From positions 25,260,815 to 25,324,814 of the forward strand of contig OX291543.1 in NCBI GenBank assembly GCA_946406115.1: a stretch of DNA of 64,000 nt. Reading direction: 5' to 3'. The notes beneath the pieces were generated by a model. It saw only the letters and a program-made list of their open reading frames with translations. It had not been told where the DNA came from and did not search any database. Each line of letters starts with the position of its first letter. Position 1 is the stretch's first letter. The stretch is from Apoda limacodes. Its lineage: Eukaryota; Arthropoda; Insecta; Lepidoptera; Limacodidae. The position numbers and the translations under genes were made by a program. Shown piece by piece: positions 32,329-45,396 of the stretch.

Positions 32329-34627
32329 TCTATGTCCTACATTTTTGGAACACGCTTTGTACCTACAGAAAATTAAAATTATCTTATTAATTGTCGGCGC
32401 TACTAAAGTGGCGTTTTGTTGATCAGTGTTAAACGCTTTGAATGCGCTATATATACTCTTTATGCGCGCTTTCGATCGCTCTGTTAACCAAAAATAAATG
32501 CGCTCTATGCTGAATATGGCACCACTTCCGGTCTGCATTCAACGCATCGAGAGGTGCGCTGTCCAAATAGTGAACGGCCCCTATTGTTTGTTACTTTGTT
32601 TACATTCAGTGAACAGAAGCATTTTAATACCTATGCAATGTCATATAGCATAGCTCTTAATGCCGTCAACAGAACGCAGCTTTAGTATTAAATGGCTCAA
32701 TTATCTTTAATATTCCCGTCCGCCATTTTGTATTCGTGTATTTGGGTACCTAATATAATTTTATTTACTGTAAGCTTAAGTAATAAAAGGGCTTTTAACG
32801 TTTAGGAGTAAAAGAACGGAAACGTCCAATATCGCGCTCCCTCCAGTGTTTACACACACTTTTGTACAAAGTGACGACTAACCTATCGTCATGCCAGTAG
32901 GAAACTTAAGAAACTCAACGAATAGGTAACTTTCATCAGAAAATCAAATAGAGTAAGTAACGATTTGTTACCTATTTTTTACAATATTATTCTTTAGTCA
33001 AAAATATTTTTTTGATAGGATAGAAAGAAACTTGATAAAACGTCGAGCAGAATCAAACAAGGTTAAGAACGCACTTTTGGACACTGCGTGCTACACACGT
33101 TCAGTTTTAACTGACGATTTTAACTGTTTAATTCGACTGTCCAATTGTCAAATATTTTTTTTTAACTGTTTTAATAGCCAAGTTATTAAAGATTAGCAAG
33201 TCCACTAAATTAAGGTGTGAACTACAACATATATATTTTTCATGTCCAAAAGTGTACTCATGACTGTAACAAAACTTTACAAAAATTCTTGCAATTTAAC
33301 AATTCATTAATTAAGGATACTAAAACAGTGCACAAAGCTACCTACATGAAATTAAGACGCGTTTACTAGCTTTGGTTGTTTGTACTAATTATATAAAAGG
33401 AATTCACTGTCATAATTAAATTTTATGATTGTAAAAGTAATAAATTTTAAAAATGTAAATAGAATTGAGTCGGTAACATGTCAATAACTTTTATGAATAA
33501 GAGATGACTATCATTTCTGCATAAATAAAATAATTATATGAGGTACTATCAAAAGAAATACCATAAGGTACCTACTCACTACATTTTAGATTTATATTCT
33601 CGGGTACCTACAATGATATTGTTTTTTTTTAATAAAAGTTATTTTTAATTGTTTGTATTAGTAAATAATTTCATGGTTAGTGAAGTTGAACCCCGCAATA
33701 ATTTGTACACTAGTTCGTTCCCATTGGTTGTGATTTATTTAAGAGTTTATCAAATTTGTATATCGGCCTACTTTAAAACGTTCACTCGTACTTTTAATTT
33801 TTGGAATATTCAAAGTGCCAAAGACAATTTAGGGAGCTTTGATCAATTAAATTTAATAATATGAGTAAGTCTACATTTGTAAATAAATAGCATAAACGTT
33901 TCTTTGTCTTGCTTGATTAAATAAATTGTAGATATAGTATTACATTGTTGTTTGAATTACTTTTGCTTATACCAATTCATTCTACCTTCTACCGCCAAGT
34001 CATCAAGGACCCAATGGCCAGTCTATTCAGAGGCTTAATTTCTTTTTTATCAGCAAAGGTTTATCCGGATCCGTTAAGAAGATCAAAGTTAAATTTAATG
34101 ACTGTGTTCTTCGGGATATGGGTTTGAACTCTGAGAAATGTGAAACATGATTAAGGAACTTTTGTTAGGTAAAAAAAATCCTAAACTGACTGTTTTCACA
34201 GTTTTTTTATAAGTTTTGTCTAAATACTAATACAACTTACAACTTTGCTGAAGCCTACGTGTGATTTATTTAATGCAAAATGTCAGTGAGTTGTGATGTA
34301 GCTGCACTACTCACGCACGCTTAGTTACATACCCATTTATCCTTGTTTTTACTCAAGATTTCTGTTACGTAGTTGTACTGTCTCTTATGTACACATCATA
34401 TAAGATTAGTATATATTTATTTATAATAATAAGTCAAAAAATATTTAGATCAAAAAAAATCGTTTGATGACATTTTAAGATCACTAGTTGCACAGACTAT
34501 ATAAGTAAGTTCTGGTCGCTCATAAATATTTGAATTTCGAATGTTATGTTTTTTAAACATAAAAAACTCAATCCCGTGTCAATTGTTTTTTACTACAAGT
34601 TGAAGTTCGTCGTCCGTAGCAAGGTCG
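32329..34627. other. No gene recognised
   Basis: About 32395-32575 contains repeated ATGCGC-type strings and may be a small MITE. The remainder is AT-rich; open frames at 33649-33864 and 33945-34127 have no recognisable domain. Confidence 0.35.
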
Positions 34628-35003
34628 ATGATTTTTTATGATTTTAAAAGCTTACTGACTCCACAAGGCAGCACCGCTCGTCTTTAAAATGCTTTTTGGA
34701 GGGAAGCACCTCATTTGAGCACCGCACCACGCACCGTGAGGCGTTGGTACGCAGAATTTGATCGTGGCCGTGTTTCTCTCCATGATGAAATTCGTTAAGG
34801 TCGGCTCTCAACTGCGATCACTGAAGAAAACCGGAGTATCACGTATGATGAGATTCGAGGACATTTGGGGATTGGTATGAGCCAAATTCAAAAAATCTTA
34901 TATCAACATTTAAAATTTAGAAAAAATTGTCTTCTGGATTCCTCATCCTCATGAACTCACCCAGAACAAAACCAGACTCCAGTTGATTGGTGTAAAAAAA
35001 ATT
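34628..35003 (+). pseudogene. mariner transposase N-terminal half, broken
   Basis: One frame from the ATG at 34628 reads MIFYDFKSLLTPQGSTARL, stop, NAFWREAPHLSTAPRTVRRW, YAEFDRGRVSLHDEIR, stop, GRLSTAITEENRSITYDEIR, GHLGIGMSQIQKILYQHLKF. This is the mariner DNA-binding region: first helix-turn-helix ending in VxRWYxEFxRGR, the GRPST linker, and a second helix-turn-helix ending in IHxILHEHL. A frameshift follows, then TPVDWCKK-like sequence, matching the end of the DNA-binding domain. Two in-frame stops are present and the whole DD(34)D catalytic domain is absent. It belongs to a different copy from the 6.8-kb mariner remnant. Confidence 0.82.
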
Positions 35004-37671
35004 TACCACAGCGATAAAGTTTATTATCATTTACGTAACAGAAAATAAGTCTATTTAAAAATGCCTTTAGCAAAAGTAGTCTATTTCACATAGCCAAAAT
35101 ACACACAACAAAGGACAAAAGAAAAAATGAGGAAAACAATCAAAAAATAACAATAAAAAAAATCCAATTTTTTTAGCTTTTTGTGTCCATCCCCATTCCC
35201 CAGGCTTTACCAGAACTTTCACATGGAAAATAATGATATTGTAAATTCATTCCAATCTTGAATCAGTAAAGCAGACTTAACAGTAAAGATAATACAGCTA
35301 AGAAAATGCATGTGTCAGACAGATACTCACAAAAATACTTACTTTTTTCTTACGAAATTACAAAAATCCTCCAGGTACAACCACTTTTCATACGATACTT
35401 TATCCAGAGGAGCGTCGTTGGAGCTGCTTAAGACGATCTGGCAACATTTTCTTCAATCGAATATTTTGATGGCTCAGTGTGTCCGAGTGACTCATTGACG
35501 AGCTAGTAACCCCAGGGTATATTTTATTTTAGATATGTTCTATACGTTTATTTAATTCTAGATGAATATTTATAATTTTGATATTAATGGTTTTCTTGTA
35601 AAATTGATATTCACTACTCAGAAAAATGTAATCATTTACAAACATTAATTGTTATTATTATAATAAACACATTTTTTAAATACCGAACAGAATTATTATG
35701 TTGATACATATTATTATAGTTATGCCTATATAAAATACAACTTAAAAATAAATAAATAAAATAAATCTGACTCCAAAAACATTTAAAAACTAAACAAAAC
35801 TTAAAACTTTCCAAATATTTAGCAATAAGAAGGCGGGACTCATTTCAATGCAAGTTCAAATAATATATTTCTAACACTATAGTAAATAAGTTCCGTCTGC
35901 TTATTAATATTTGGTATGTTTTAATTTCTGTTTAGTCATTAAATGTTTTTGCAGTCGGCATTTTTTATTTATTTTTATTCACAGTTTTTTAGTTTTATTT
36001 TTTTTCCTCGCGCTTGACTATTTTATTGTTAGTGTGACATATTTTACTCGCCTTCAAAGCCCTTTATTTTGATACCGAACTCAAGGGTCTCTTAAAAATA
36101 AATTTAGCTTGCACATTAAAGCGCTAATATCCACCATTTTGATTTTTTAAGAAATTTGCTCAATGCGAATAATCGGGCGAATTTATGTGTAATACCGATT
36201 TATATCTTTTCGACATTTAGAAATATGACATTGATAAAAGAAAACGCGGTTTTATAAAACAAAACTACTATCATTGGACCCCAGTCCAATAATGGACTTT
36301 GTGTGGTCGAAAAAAAAGTGCCAAAAGTATGAAAATAATTGAGTCAGATTCACCTTTAATATATCTATATCATTTGGCGTTTTAATTTCCGTCTCAGATA
36401 AAATCTCCAGTTCCGATTTTCAAAATAAATACAAAATATAACAAAGACAGAAACGCAATAAATCCTAAATGGATTTTAAATTTACGTAGCGCGATTTCAA
36501 TTTCCTGTCTCGAACGAAACTTTCAATCCTTACCTACTTTTGTGTTTACTGTAGCTATGCTTCTAAGACATCCAATGACTTCAGAGTACTATACTATCTT
36601 TATATATATATATATATATAATTCTACTGTACGTTGGTATGTCACTGTACTCCCCCTAAACGGCTAGACCGATTTAAATGTTATTTTTATTGCCATACAG
36701 TTTGGGTGGCGCCCTGGATGGTTTAGATTTACAAATCCGCCCGGCAGATGGCGCTGCAGTCGGTAGACAACGTCTGCCCGGTCAGCGAGTTATATATATA
36801 TTAGTAGACACGATAAATAATGAGAAGTGAACTAGGTAAAAAAGTTATATTTTGGACGGTTTAGAAGTTTTACCTTAAATATTATATTCACCAGCGCGAC
36901 TTGAGTTTTCTTATCACGTAAAAATTTTGACACCCCCTTTAAAATCTTGTCGCTGTATCAAGCGCTGGAACTCCCTCACAAACTTTCATTTAGGCAAATA
37001 AGCAAAATGTTCAGTCAGACGCGTATTCCATTTTGTTTTTGCAAGAAAACTACTTGTGTAACAGTATTGTGTAAATGAAAGGCAATTTTTTATCTAGGTA
37101 CATGTAACATCCCGGACGATAAGCAATTTATTTTAATAAGCAACGAACATCCCGGGGTGTTTAAATTGCCCCTGACAGATAAAAATTAATAATAGATATT
37201 TTTGTCATATTTTATCATTTTATGTATTAAACTTAACATATTTTTTTTAGTGGCCTGTTTTGGTTCTACAACTTTTATATACAAAGGATTTAAATATCTC
37301 CTACCGCCACAGATTATATAGTACTATACCGCTAAGGCAGCGTTTGTAAAAACCCATTCTCTCGACCGTTTTTTCGTCGTCTTTTGTTTGCATAATTGGT
37401 CGCCAAGAAAAGCCCTTTTATTTTAACAGAATAATATGTAACCTACGTCCACGCTAAAAATCCATTCTAAATATTGATGAAAGAATTATTGAAATCGGAT
37501 AAGTAATTTCGGAGATTACTTTATTACCTTTTAAATCCAAAATGACACACTTTATCTTTACCTCTTTTTAGTATTAGCATAAGCTAATAATAATAATAAG
37601 CATTGCCATACAGCGTGGCAATACCGCCAGCCTTTTAGCTACTTTGCCAACTGGCTGCCACTGTTAGCTGG
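35004..37671. other. No gene; microsatellite and a repeat core
   Basis: 36600-36621 is a (TA)n run. 36622-36800 has the AAACGGCTAGACCGATTTAAA and GGCAGATGGCGCTGCAGTCG segments related to the 61343-61864 element and to the 120-bp unit at 15 kb. The rest shows no gene. Confidence 0.45.
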
Positions 37672-38044
37672 TTTTTAGGGTTCGTCCGTCTGTCACCAGG
37701 CTGTATCTCATGAACCGTGATAGTTAGACAGTTGAAATTTCACAGAAGATGTATTTATGTTGCCACTATACCAACGAATACTAGAAAACAGAATAAAATA
37801 AATATTTAAGATTATTATATTATTTTTCTCGTTTTCGCTCGATATTGATAACGGCAACAGTTAGACGCTTTAAATATTCACAGAATATTAAGTTATAGAT
37901 TCACTTAAAAAACAAAAAAAAAATTAAAATAAAAAAAATATTTGAGGGGGGCTCCCATACAACAAACGTGATTTTTTCCCTGTTTTTATAGATAATGGTA
38001 CGGAACCTTTCGTGCGCAAGTTTGACTCGCACTTGGCTGATTTT
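37672..38044 (+). mobile_element. GGTTCC-family dispersed repeat
   Basis: Starts TTAGGGTTCGTCCGTCTGTC and ends GTACGGAACCTTTCGTGCGC followed by AAGTTTGACTCGCACTTGGC. This is a more complete match to the family's 3' end than 31541-32328. No duplication inside. Non-coding. Confidence 0.65.
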
Positions 38045-38149
38045 AATAGTTAGTTACTTTTATTTTTTTATTTATAGGTACAATAAACTTAATATTTGTA
38101 TTTTAGTAATCTTTTTGTCACTACAATTTTTAGCAGAAAGTGTAATCGA

Positions 38150-38376
38150 CACTAATATTACAAATGCGAAAGCAACTCTGTCTGTCTGTTACCTCTTCAC
38201 GCCTAAACCGCTGTTCCGAATAAGATAAAATTTGGCATGGAGATAGCTTAAGCCCGGGGAAAGGACATAGGCTACTTCATAGTGTAAGTTGGTTCTTTTC
38301 TATAATGCAGAGTTGCCGTAGAATTCCTACACCGATAACCAATTTGAGAGCGGGTGGAAACGCGAGCAAAAGTTAG
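38150..38376 (+). mobile_element. Helitron-like repeat, short form
   Basis: Starts CACTAATATTACAAATGCG, with AACTCTGTCTGTCTGT, GGACATAGGCTACTTCATAG, GAGTTGCCGTAGAATTCC and an end GAGCAAAAGTTAG. It is the same subfamily as 45397-45636; the terminal CTAG is mutated to TTAG. Confidence 0.65.
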
Positions 38377-38951
38377 TGTTGAATATTTAATAAAGTACCA
38401 GCATAAGCTTGAATAAAATTATGAAGACAAAATCCGAATTTTAATAGACACAAACAAAGGTGCCAATTGCAAAATATGGTTGCAATTTCCGTAGATTTAA
38501 TTATACGGTGAAATTAACACTGATTGACAACATTTCTCTAGCAAGGGACCAAAATTAGAGACCAGTTTCGGTTCATTGGGTAGAGATTACATTCAGTTAC
38601 AAACGTCGAGGGACGCGAGCTTGCATTACGACTGCCGCCTCTAATTATAACATCGACAGTATTTCCTGTAATTAGGCGTCATAACACTGTTTCTGTTACT
38701 TTTCTTATTTTTGTTTATGTTTCTTTACTTATGTGACATTTCTATTAAAAATATGATATTATTTTAGTGAAATATAAGATTTGTGATTTTATCTCTCCTC
38801 ATCCCATTTTTAGTGGGATATAGTAATGGGTACCTAACTTAAAAAACTAACGAAATCATTGATTTTGGTAGCTTATTGGCAAACGTGACTTTCAGGGATT
38901 TCAAGCCCCTTAAATATTTGTAAAACGTTGATTTATTATTACTAGCTACTA

Positions 38952-39112
38952 CTAGCTTTTGCCCGCGGCCCGGCCCGTGCTGAATTCGGTTCTAGGCGTG
39001 AGATTTCTCCTGCAAGTCTCAGCAAGTTATCTGTAGTTATATATAGTTTATCAAGGTAGAAATTGGTTTTAGTTATTCCTGCGGAAATTTTCTGGTATAA
39101 AATGCCTAATGT
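38952..39112 (-). mobile_element. Helitron-like repeat, 3' fragment
   Basis: The minus-strand 3' end GGGCAAAAGCTAG is at 38952. CAGGAATAACTAAAACC and AGGCATTTTATACC lie inside. The 5' half is absent. A second ACTAGCTACT lies just outside and could be a fragment of another end. Confidence 0.5.
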
Positions 39113-39229
39113 CTCTTCTGAGACTTAAGGGCTCAATTCCACTTGCGAGTTTGAGATCCTTCGAGCGTGTGAGTTTGGAAGCGATCAGATTCTCACTGAT
39201 TTATCGTTAAACCAAGTCAAAAGACTTCA

Positions 39230-39545
39230 GTTGGTGTCTTGCTGCACGGCCCAAAGATTTAGTGCTCCATGTGAAACTGTAACTGTGGCTCACAAAGTAG
39301 CAATTTATGCCACCAGATGAAGTACAGCTCCGCTCTGGTGATTGCACGAAATTTCTTGGACGTCAGCTTGACCTTGTCGACTAAATGATCTCGGATTGAG
39401 ATGTCGTTGAAGGTGTCAACACCGAGGATCCCAATGCTCTTGGTGATTCAGAAGATGTGTTCTGCAATTATTTTCCTAGCGGAGTTTGAATAAGATTTTC
39501 TTAGCGGTGAACGTGTTGACTTTTTACGTCCGTTGGGTCTTGTGC
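39230..39545 (-). pseudogene. Old fragment of the 20.5-kb LINE family
   Basis: The sequence aligns by eye, gap by gap, with the reverse complement of about 23300-23580 of the intact LINE. Landmarks are CCGAGGATCCCAATGCTCTT (LINE: CCAAGGATCCCAATGCTCTT) and TTTTCTTAGCGGTGAACG. It corresponds to the segment after the YADD active site. Divergence is much higher than in the 10.6- and 46.6-kb fragments, so it is an older insertion or a sister subfamily. No open frame survives. Confidence 0.75.
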
Positions 39546-39650
39546 CTTAGAACAGATCAAGTTTTTTCGTATCGAGTCAGAGACCACCACTAGTGTATGT
39601 CGTCGATAGGCAACATTCTTTTTAAAATCAACGGGTATTTTGTACCTAAT

Positions 39651-39711
39651 TAAAAAAATTAAATGCGGAACCCTTAGCCCGCGAGTACAACTCGCACGTC
39701 TCTGGTTTTAT
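39651..39711 (+). mobile_element. GGTTCC-family terminal fragment
   Basis: GCGGAACCCTTAGCCCGCGA followed by GTACAACTCGCACGTCTCTGG is the family's 3' end only. Confidence 0.55.
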
Positions 39712-41224
39712 TTTCATCCCATATAAAAAATAGACAAAGGAAATCAAAAGTATACAAAATTGTATTTTAAATCTAAATGTGTGGCTAACTTAGTTTGCCA
39801 ATGAAAGCAGACATAAAGAGTTCGCTTCGTTTGGAGCGATACGGGTACTGGATATTTGCTAAAGCGCTTAGATACGACTATGTATGTACCTACATACATA
39901 CCTATGTATGTAGATGGAAAGTGTGCAAACGGGGTACCTTCTGTGAAACGACGAGAAGATAGCTACGTAAGTGGATTGAGTTTGCTGTCATGATTTCGAA
40001 GTCTGAAGAATTCGAGACTTATTTTATTCTTTTTCTTTTGAAAACCAGGATGTCTGCTTTTTGGCAAAACATATTTATATTCACATTAATTTATTTTATA
40101 TAAAATATACATCGTCAAGATTAAGAAAGCGGCTTCAGCGCACAAAAAAAAATCTAGCCTTGAATCGAATGCCAACAATTTGCAGCAAAGATTTGAGACA
40201 GTTATTTTTGGGCATTAGAGAAGAAAATACTTCATTTCATACTTTTTAGTGTTTTTTTGGAGTGGGTGCAATCTTTTGATGTTTTAATTCATTTTTAATT
40301 TTAGTAGGTTCTTGGCCATACATACCTATACCAGAACGGTATCACCCTTATGAAATAAAAGAATATGGGGATTTTCAACAAGGGAGGAAGTTAGCGAGTT
40401 GGTAAATATAGAGCCTGCAATGTTAACTATTTAAAACAGGAATCAAAATCTGCTATAGCAATCAAATAAATGTGTTCAGAATTTAGTATTCTGAAAAATA
40501 GTAAAAAAATGTGTACGAATAGAGTTACTATTACCCAATATGCTAAACCGGACTCAGAATATGTTTGCAATTCGTGTAAACAAAAATGACCTTGACACGC
40601 GTCTTTCGCTTTGTTAGTTTATGCAACATATACATAAATACGTATAATATTTCTCATTGTAAATTTGAAGTTTTGTAGATTTTAGGTTTAATCAGTGTCG
40701 TGATTAGAAAACCAGTTAAAGAATGTAACAATAAAGGTACTCATGTAAGTATTTTAATGATTTATGATTAAATTACCAGAAAAAGTGAATATTAAGTAAA
40801 GTTAGTTTATGTTTACAAGATTTGCACAGAGATTTTGAGTCAGGTTTACACGTTTATTTATTTAAACTTTTAACAAAGTAAAGCGGTTGATAATATGCAA
40901 GTAATTATTGCCACACACACATTTTCTTTGCTATTTTTTCCGAGTTATTAAGTTAATAGTTTTTAAGCAAATAAAATAGCTTTTAATATTAAGAGAATAG
41001 AATGGTTAAGGTAAATTTATGAACGTAATGCTTTTCCATTTAAAACCAAACAAAATACTTGTACGAAATAAAAAGCAGAATGAAATTGAAACGTCATTAA
41101 TTAATTGAGATCCAGAGGGCTGTTTTATTATAAAAAACCTTTTACTGGATAAATAAAATTTTCCTAAAACTGTGAACTAAATCAAGAACTAAAAAAGAAA
41201 TCTTAGCAACCCAACAAGACTTAG
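39712..41224. other. No gene recognised
   Basis: AT-rich. A small palindromic cluster of TACATACATA(C) lies at 39883-39913. Nothing else supported. Confidence 0.35.
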
Positions 41225-41412
41225 GCTGAACATATTTGTCGCAGAACTGATGGCCGTTGGGGCAGTCGAGACCAAGCAGCGTGGATCGTTCTCCAGCCAG
41301 GTAGACCTGAAAAAGTAGCTGGAAATGAGAAGGGCGGCGGACCGGGTGGGGTAGCGTTTTGGAAATGCCTATATCCAGTGGACTGCTATAGGCTAATTGA
41401 TTGATTGACTGG
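41225..41412 (+). pseudogene. 3' end of a truncated LINE (RTE-like tail)
   Basis: GCAGAACTGATGGCCGTTGG GGCAG, then CGGCGGACCGGGTGGGGTAG and TGCCTATATCCAGTGGACTG followed by (ATTG)n. This order (RNase-H-like or C-terminal coding remnant, the 'CCTATGTCCAGCAGTGGA' string, and a short simple-repeat tail) is what I know from 3' ends of lepidopteran LINEs. Coding potential is destroyed. Confidence 0.6.
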
Positions 41413-42381
41413 TATCTGACTGCTATAGGTGATATATAATTGCATTCTTTGGATCTTGGCTTGGGATGGCTCTTTTGTTACTACAGTACCAAAAAACTTA
41501 TACAAAATTCCTACGCCACTACGATGTTTACGTTACAGTAAAAAAAAACATCTCGCGTTTCCAGTCCGCTATAAAGGAAGGTAAAGATAGTCCCTACTTT
41601 GCGACCACTTTTACTGTTGAGGCAATAAATACAAAAGTAACAACTGTTGCAATTATTGGCAACAATATAGCGAAGCAGCCCCGAGCGTAACAAAACCAAA
41701 TAAAGTTGTAATGAAATTGTTCTGAACGTTCAAGAGTTGAGGCTTAGTCAGACCGAGGACGCAAGTTTCCGCAATTCGCCATTATTGTTTTAAGATCAAT
41801 ACAATAAAACAATACCTATTATTATAGTAATAAAATATAAAGTTTAATTTGAAAATTATTTATGTGGCGATTAAGTTAAAGAAAATAATAGATAGCATAC
41901 GACATGGAATCTAACATATTTTCACGGTGTAAATATTGCAATGCCCAGCATGGGCATGTATTTATGTTTTTGATGGTATTATGTAACTATGCAACAACTA
42001 TACAAATGTAATTCTGAAATGTTGCCTTTATCCGAGCGAGACTCAGTCTTTCTTTATTCGACACTTAAGAGGGTACTGTGTCTGAATGAGTCAAAGCAAA
42101 AAGTATGTAAATCAGATCCTTTCATAAAAGTAAATAAACAAGAAAAAGAATGAGACTTTTTACTTCATTTCAAACGAGACGAGACTGCCCTTTTTATATT
42201 GGAGTACCTAGATCTTTTCAATGTAAAAGTTTATCTGCAAATCGTTAGGATTTGAAACTATGTGTATTGAACATTGAAAATTTATTGAAATCGACATTTT
42301 AATACCCACATATACGTTTTTTTTATGGTTCTGTAACTAAAGGATGCCAACGGATTATTTCAGCCTACAACATTGAAAAGT

Positions 42382-42449
42382 TTATTGGTTTACTAGCTTA
42401 ATGGCCTGACCAGAATTATTGGTTTACTAGCTTTATGGCCTGGCCAGAA
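42382..42449. repeat. 34-bp tandem duplication
   Basis: TTATTGGTTTACTAGCTTAA plus TGGCCTGACCAGAA is repeated immediately with two substitutions. Confidence 0.95.
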
Positions 42450-43314
42450 TCAACTAGCGCCACCATTTGATAATGGTTTCAAGAACATTATGGTACATAC
42501 ATCCCATCACTAAATTATGTAAATAATTGTTATTTATTTTAGAAATATTTAACTTTAAACAATCTTAATACTACCGGAATAGCTCCAAACTTACAAGGGC
42601 CATCGAAGTTAACGTTGGATTTGAAAGATACTTTATCTTCTCCTGTTTTAAAGCCTGAAATAAATATATATAATATTTATTTCTCTAAATAAAGTTATTT
42701 CACTTAATATGTGTTTTATTTTCTCAGTCGTAAATGAAATCTTGTATGCAACTAAACAAATTAGTTTTTTAATACCCGTGCGTACCATGTTTATTAAAAT
42801 TACAGCGAAATAATAAAGAGCTATTTTACATCCTAAATTCAACGTGATAGCGGTCACATATAATCTATTTCGTATTAAAGATGGAATAATTGGCCGGTAA
42901 TAAAAGCGCACCTGCCGATGCGGCATTGGTTAACCAAATTAACAAAAAAAAAACGGAATCGTCTTATTCGTTTGAGCGCCGTACATACTTGGAATCCCAC
43001 GCTACGCTTAGGATTCTACTCTAGAATCCCTTCGCTTTGTTGAGGATTAAAAAAGCGCTCCCGCCCTCAAAACATTACTTCGGTCCCTTGTGACACAAAC
43101 TTATCTACTATTTTTTGTTTGCTTATTATTTTATAACGTTACAACGAAGTTAAATAAGATCAATTGCATAATTTTATTGACTTGATTTTTTACTGACTTC
43201 AAAAAAAGGGGTTTATATGACCCGTACGTAATATTATTAGGATTGCACAATTTTTGTCTATGTGGATTTCTTCAACTAGTGTGACCAATTTTATAATTAT
43301 ATGTATCTATGTTT

Positions 43315-43360
43315 GTATGTATGTATGTATGTATGTATGTATGTATATATATATATATCG
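43315..43360. repeat. (GTAT)n and (TA)n microsatellite
   Basis: Seven or more GTAT units followed by a short TA run. Confidence 0.95.
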
Positions 43361-43753
43361 AATTAAGTAACCAACTAAATCTTGTAGTTAAAACAATCTT
43401 CTCTCACACATCGATGTACGTCAGAGTTAATTTTTTAACTACAAATATAAGATTATAATCGTATTTATTTTTTTCTTTACTTCTGCTTGCTTGTTGCCAC
43501 ATTTCCTGGCGTTGGATTAGAAGCTTGTTTACAACTCCATGGTACACCGGAAGACCGTAACATATTTGTTATTATTTTTAACTCTACGCGTTCAACATTT
43601 ATTTTTTTAATATGATTAAACTTAACATTTTTTTTTTCGTCTTTTTTTTCTCTACTTGTGCTGTGCGACCTTGCTTATTGCAAAATTTTATAATTCTACG
43701 TCAACTGAAAGTACCCTAGGTACCTATACAGTTGTTATCCTACGAATCGCTTT

Positions 43754-43915
43754 ACCGTTTTGTAACAAAATTGAGTGTACAAATCTGAAAAACCAGTTAT
43801 GATCATATGTACAGAAAAATCAGTTACGAGCATATATACGGGAAATCAGATATGATCCTATGTACAGAAAAATCAGTTATGATTATTATGTACACTCAAT
43901 TTGGTAAAAAACTGT
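43754..43915. repeat. Inverted arms enclosing a 27-bp tandem repeat
   Basis: The arms are GTTTTGTAACAAAATTGAGT GTACA at 43757-43781 and its near-exact inverse TGTACACTCAATTTGGTAAA at 43889-43908. Between them lie four units of 26-28 bp of the form GAAAAATCAGTTATGATCAT ATGTACA, starting at 43787, 43814, 43841 and 43867. The unit also contains the TGTACA of the arm ends. Confidence 0.85.
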
Positions 43916-44859
43916 ATGGCGATTTCCGTACCATGCGTTCCGTATTGCGCTCATATGAGTTAAGAGTGTGGTCGCCCTTATGTGTGGACCGAATTGAAAT
44001 GTGCACTCAGAAGTGACGTTTTCAAATCGGAAGATGTGATGATAAATGAAGTGATGTTTTTAATTTAAGAACATTTGGCGGAAAAATTGTCATTTAGAAG
44101 GAATTGATCCTTATGAATGATTCGACCGATGTTATAAAATAGCTGTTTTGTATTCATATTTCACCAGTTCGATTCCTGATTCAAACAGGTGATTTGGTCA
44201 TTAAAAATCTTTAAATTCAGCTTTATTTAATTATTATTTGTAAATAAGGGATTGTTTTCTGTCACTAAAATTTGCTAAATTAAAACGTTTAGGGTACTCA
44301 CAATTCTAGACAAGACCAATTCATTCCTCTCTTTATATAATTAATTTGAAAGTCTACATGAGTTTCACGAGACTTTTCTCAAAAACTGAAAAAAAACCTT
44401 TATGGTTTTCCGTCCGTATGTCACGAAAAGAAATTGTTATTTTACAATATGATAATATAGTTTTTACAAAACCATAGCGTGAAAAAAAATTTAACAACGC
44501 CATCTGTTGATATTATAAATACTTAAACTAATATCTGTATAAACTTTATTATAATCTGTAGCCATGAAAAGTTTTTAGACAAAATCATTTTGGTGGTTCA
44601 AACTATTTAACATTGCATTATTTTTTTAAAACTACCAACAATATTAATTCAAAATTCAATATTATCTAGTTTTTATTTCAGACGAAAACCTAAACACAAT
44701 TTCTTTTAAAAAAATAGTAAAACTACATTTTAGTCATTCCTTTCCGCTATAAAATCATAAGTTTGAATAGTTTTTTTTTTAATAATTAGAAAGTTCCGAA
44801 AAAGTAAAAGAATATTATACAAGAATAGCCAGAGACATGAATAGTGCAGATTTTATCCC

Positions 44860-45255
44860 ACTAATAATATAAATGTGAAAGTTTGGATGTTTGTTATTCA
44901 ATCACGCTTCAACCACTGGACGGATTGGAAATTGGAATGAAACTTGGCACACATATAGGTTGGGTCCTGGAATAGGACATAGGCTATTTTTTAACCCGGA
45001 AAATTCAAAAGTTCCGGCAGGAATAACTTTAATGTTTGTAACACAATCATGCAGCAACGGACCATCCAATAAGTTGAAATTATGCACAAAGGTAGTTGAA
45101 GATATGGAGGACATACAGGTTACTTTTTATCCCCGAAGAATTCCATTTGAACGACCTATAGCTGCAGCTATAACTTGCTATAGCACACTTTTTGTATAAT
45201 CATTGCCGTAGGCTATCGCCAATTTAAGGCATGCGAAACCGCTGGCAAAAGCTAG
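44860..45255 (+). mobile_element. Helitron-like repeat, long form
   Basis: Starts ACTAATAATATAAATGTGAAAG, has TTCAACCACTGGACGGATTG and AATAGGACATAGGCTATTTT, and ends AACCGCTGGCAAAAGCTAG before T. It shares its interior with 9716-9999 and 28787-28905. An open frame of about 100 codons across it has no protein similarity and is incidental. Confidence 0.7.
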
Positions 45256-45396
45256 TTTGTAATAAAAAATCAAATAAATGAAAAATAACCCTATTTCTTA
45301 TATGAAATGTATCATTGTTAACGTTTGTTTACAGCTAGTAGATTGTAGAAATTGTTAATTGTACCTATTGTAATCGTAATTGATTAATAACAGTAT

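Larger units (their letters stand above)
41413..44859. other. No gene; several small repeats
   Basis: 42382-42449 is a 34-bp tandem pair (listed separately). 42990-43050 alternates GGAATCC and GGATTC-type strings as short inverted repeats. 43315-43360 is (GTAT)n/(TA)n. 44120-44200 is the partner of 15800-15890. Frames of 60-100 codons in this interval show no domain. Confidence 0.4.

Noticed and set aside
44160..44190. tRNA T-arm (AGTTCGATTCC)
   Set aside because: No cloverleaf or acceptor stem surrounds it, and the segment belongs to a dispersed repeat also seen at 15.8 kb.
44891..45199. 102-codon open frame as a gene
   Set aside because: It lies wholly within a Helitron-like repeat also found at 9.7 and 28.8 kb; the frame is not maintained in those copies.
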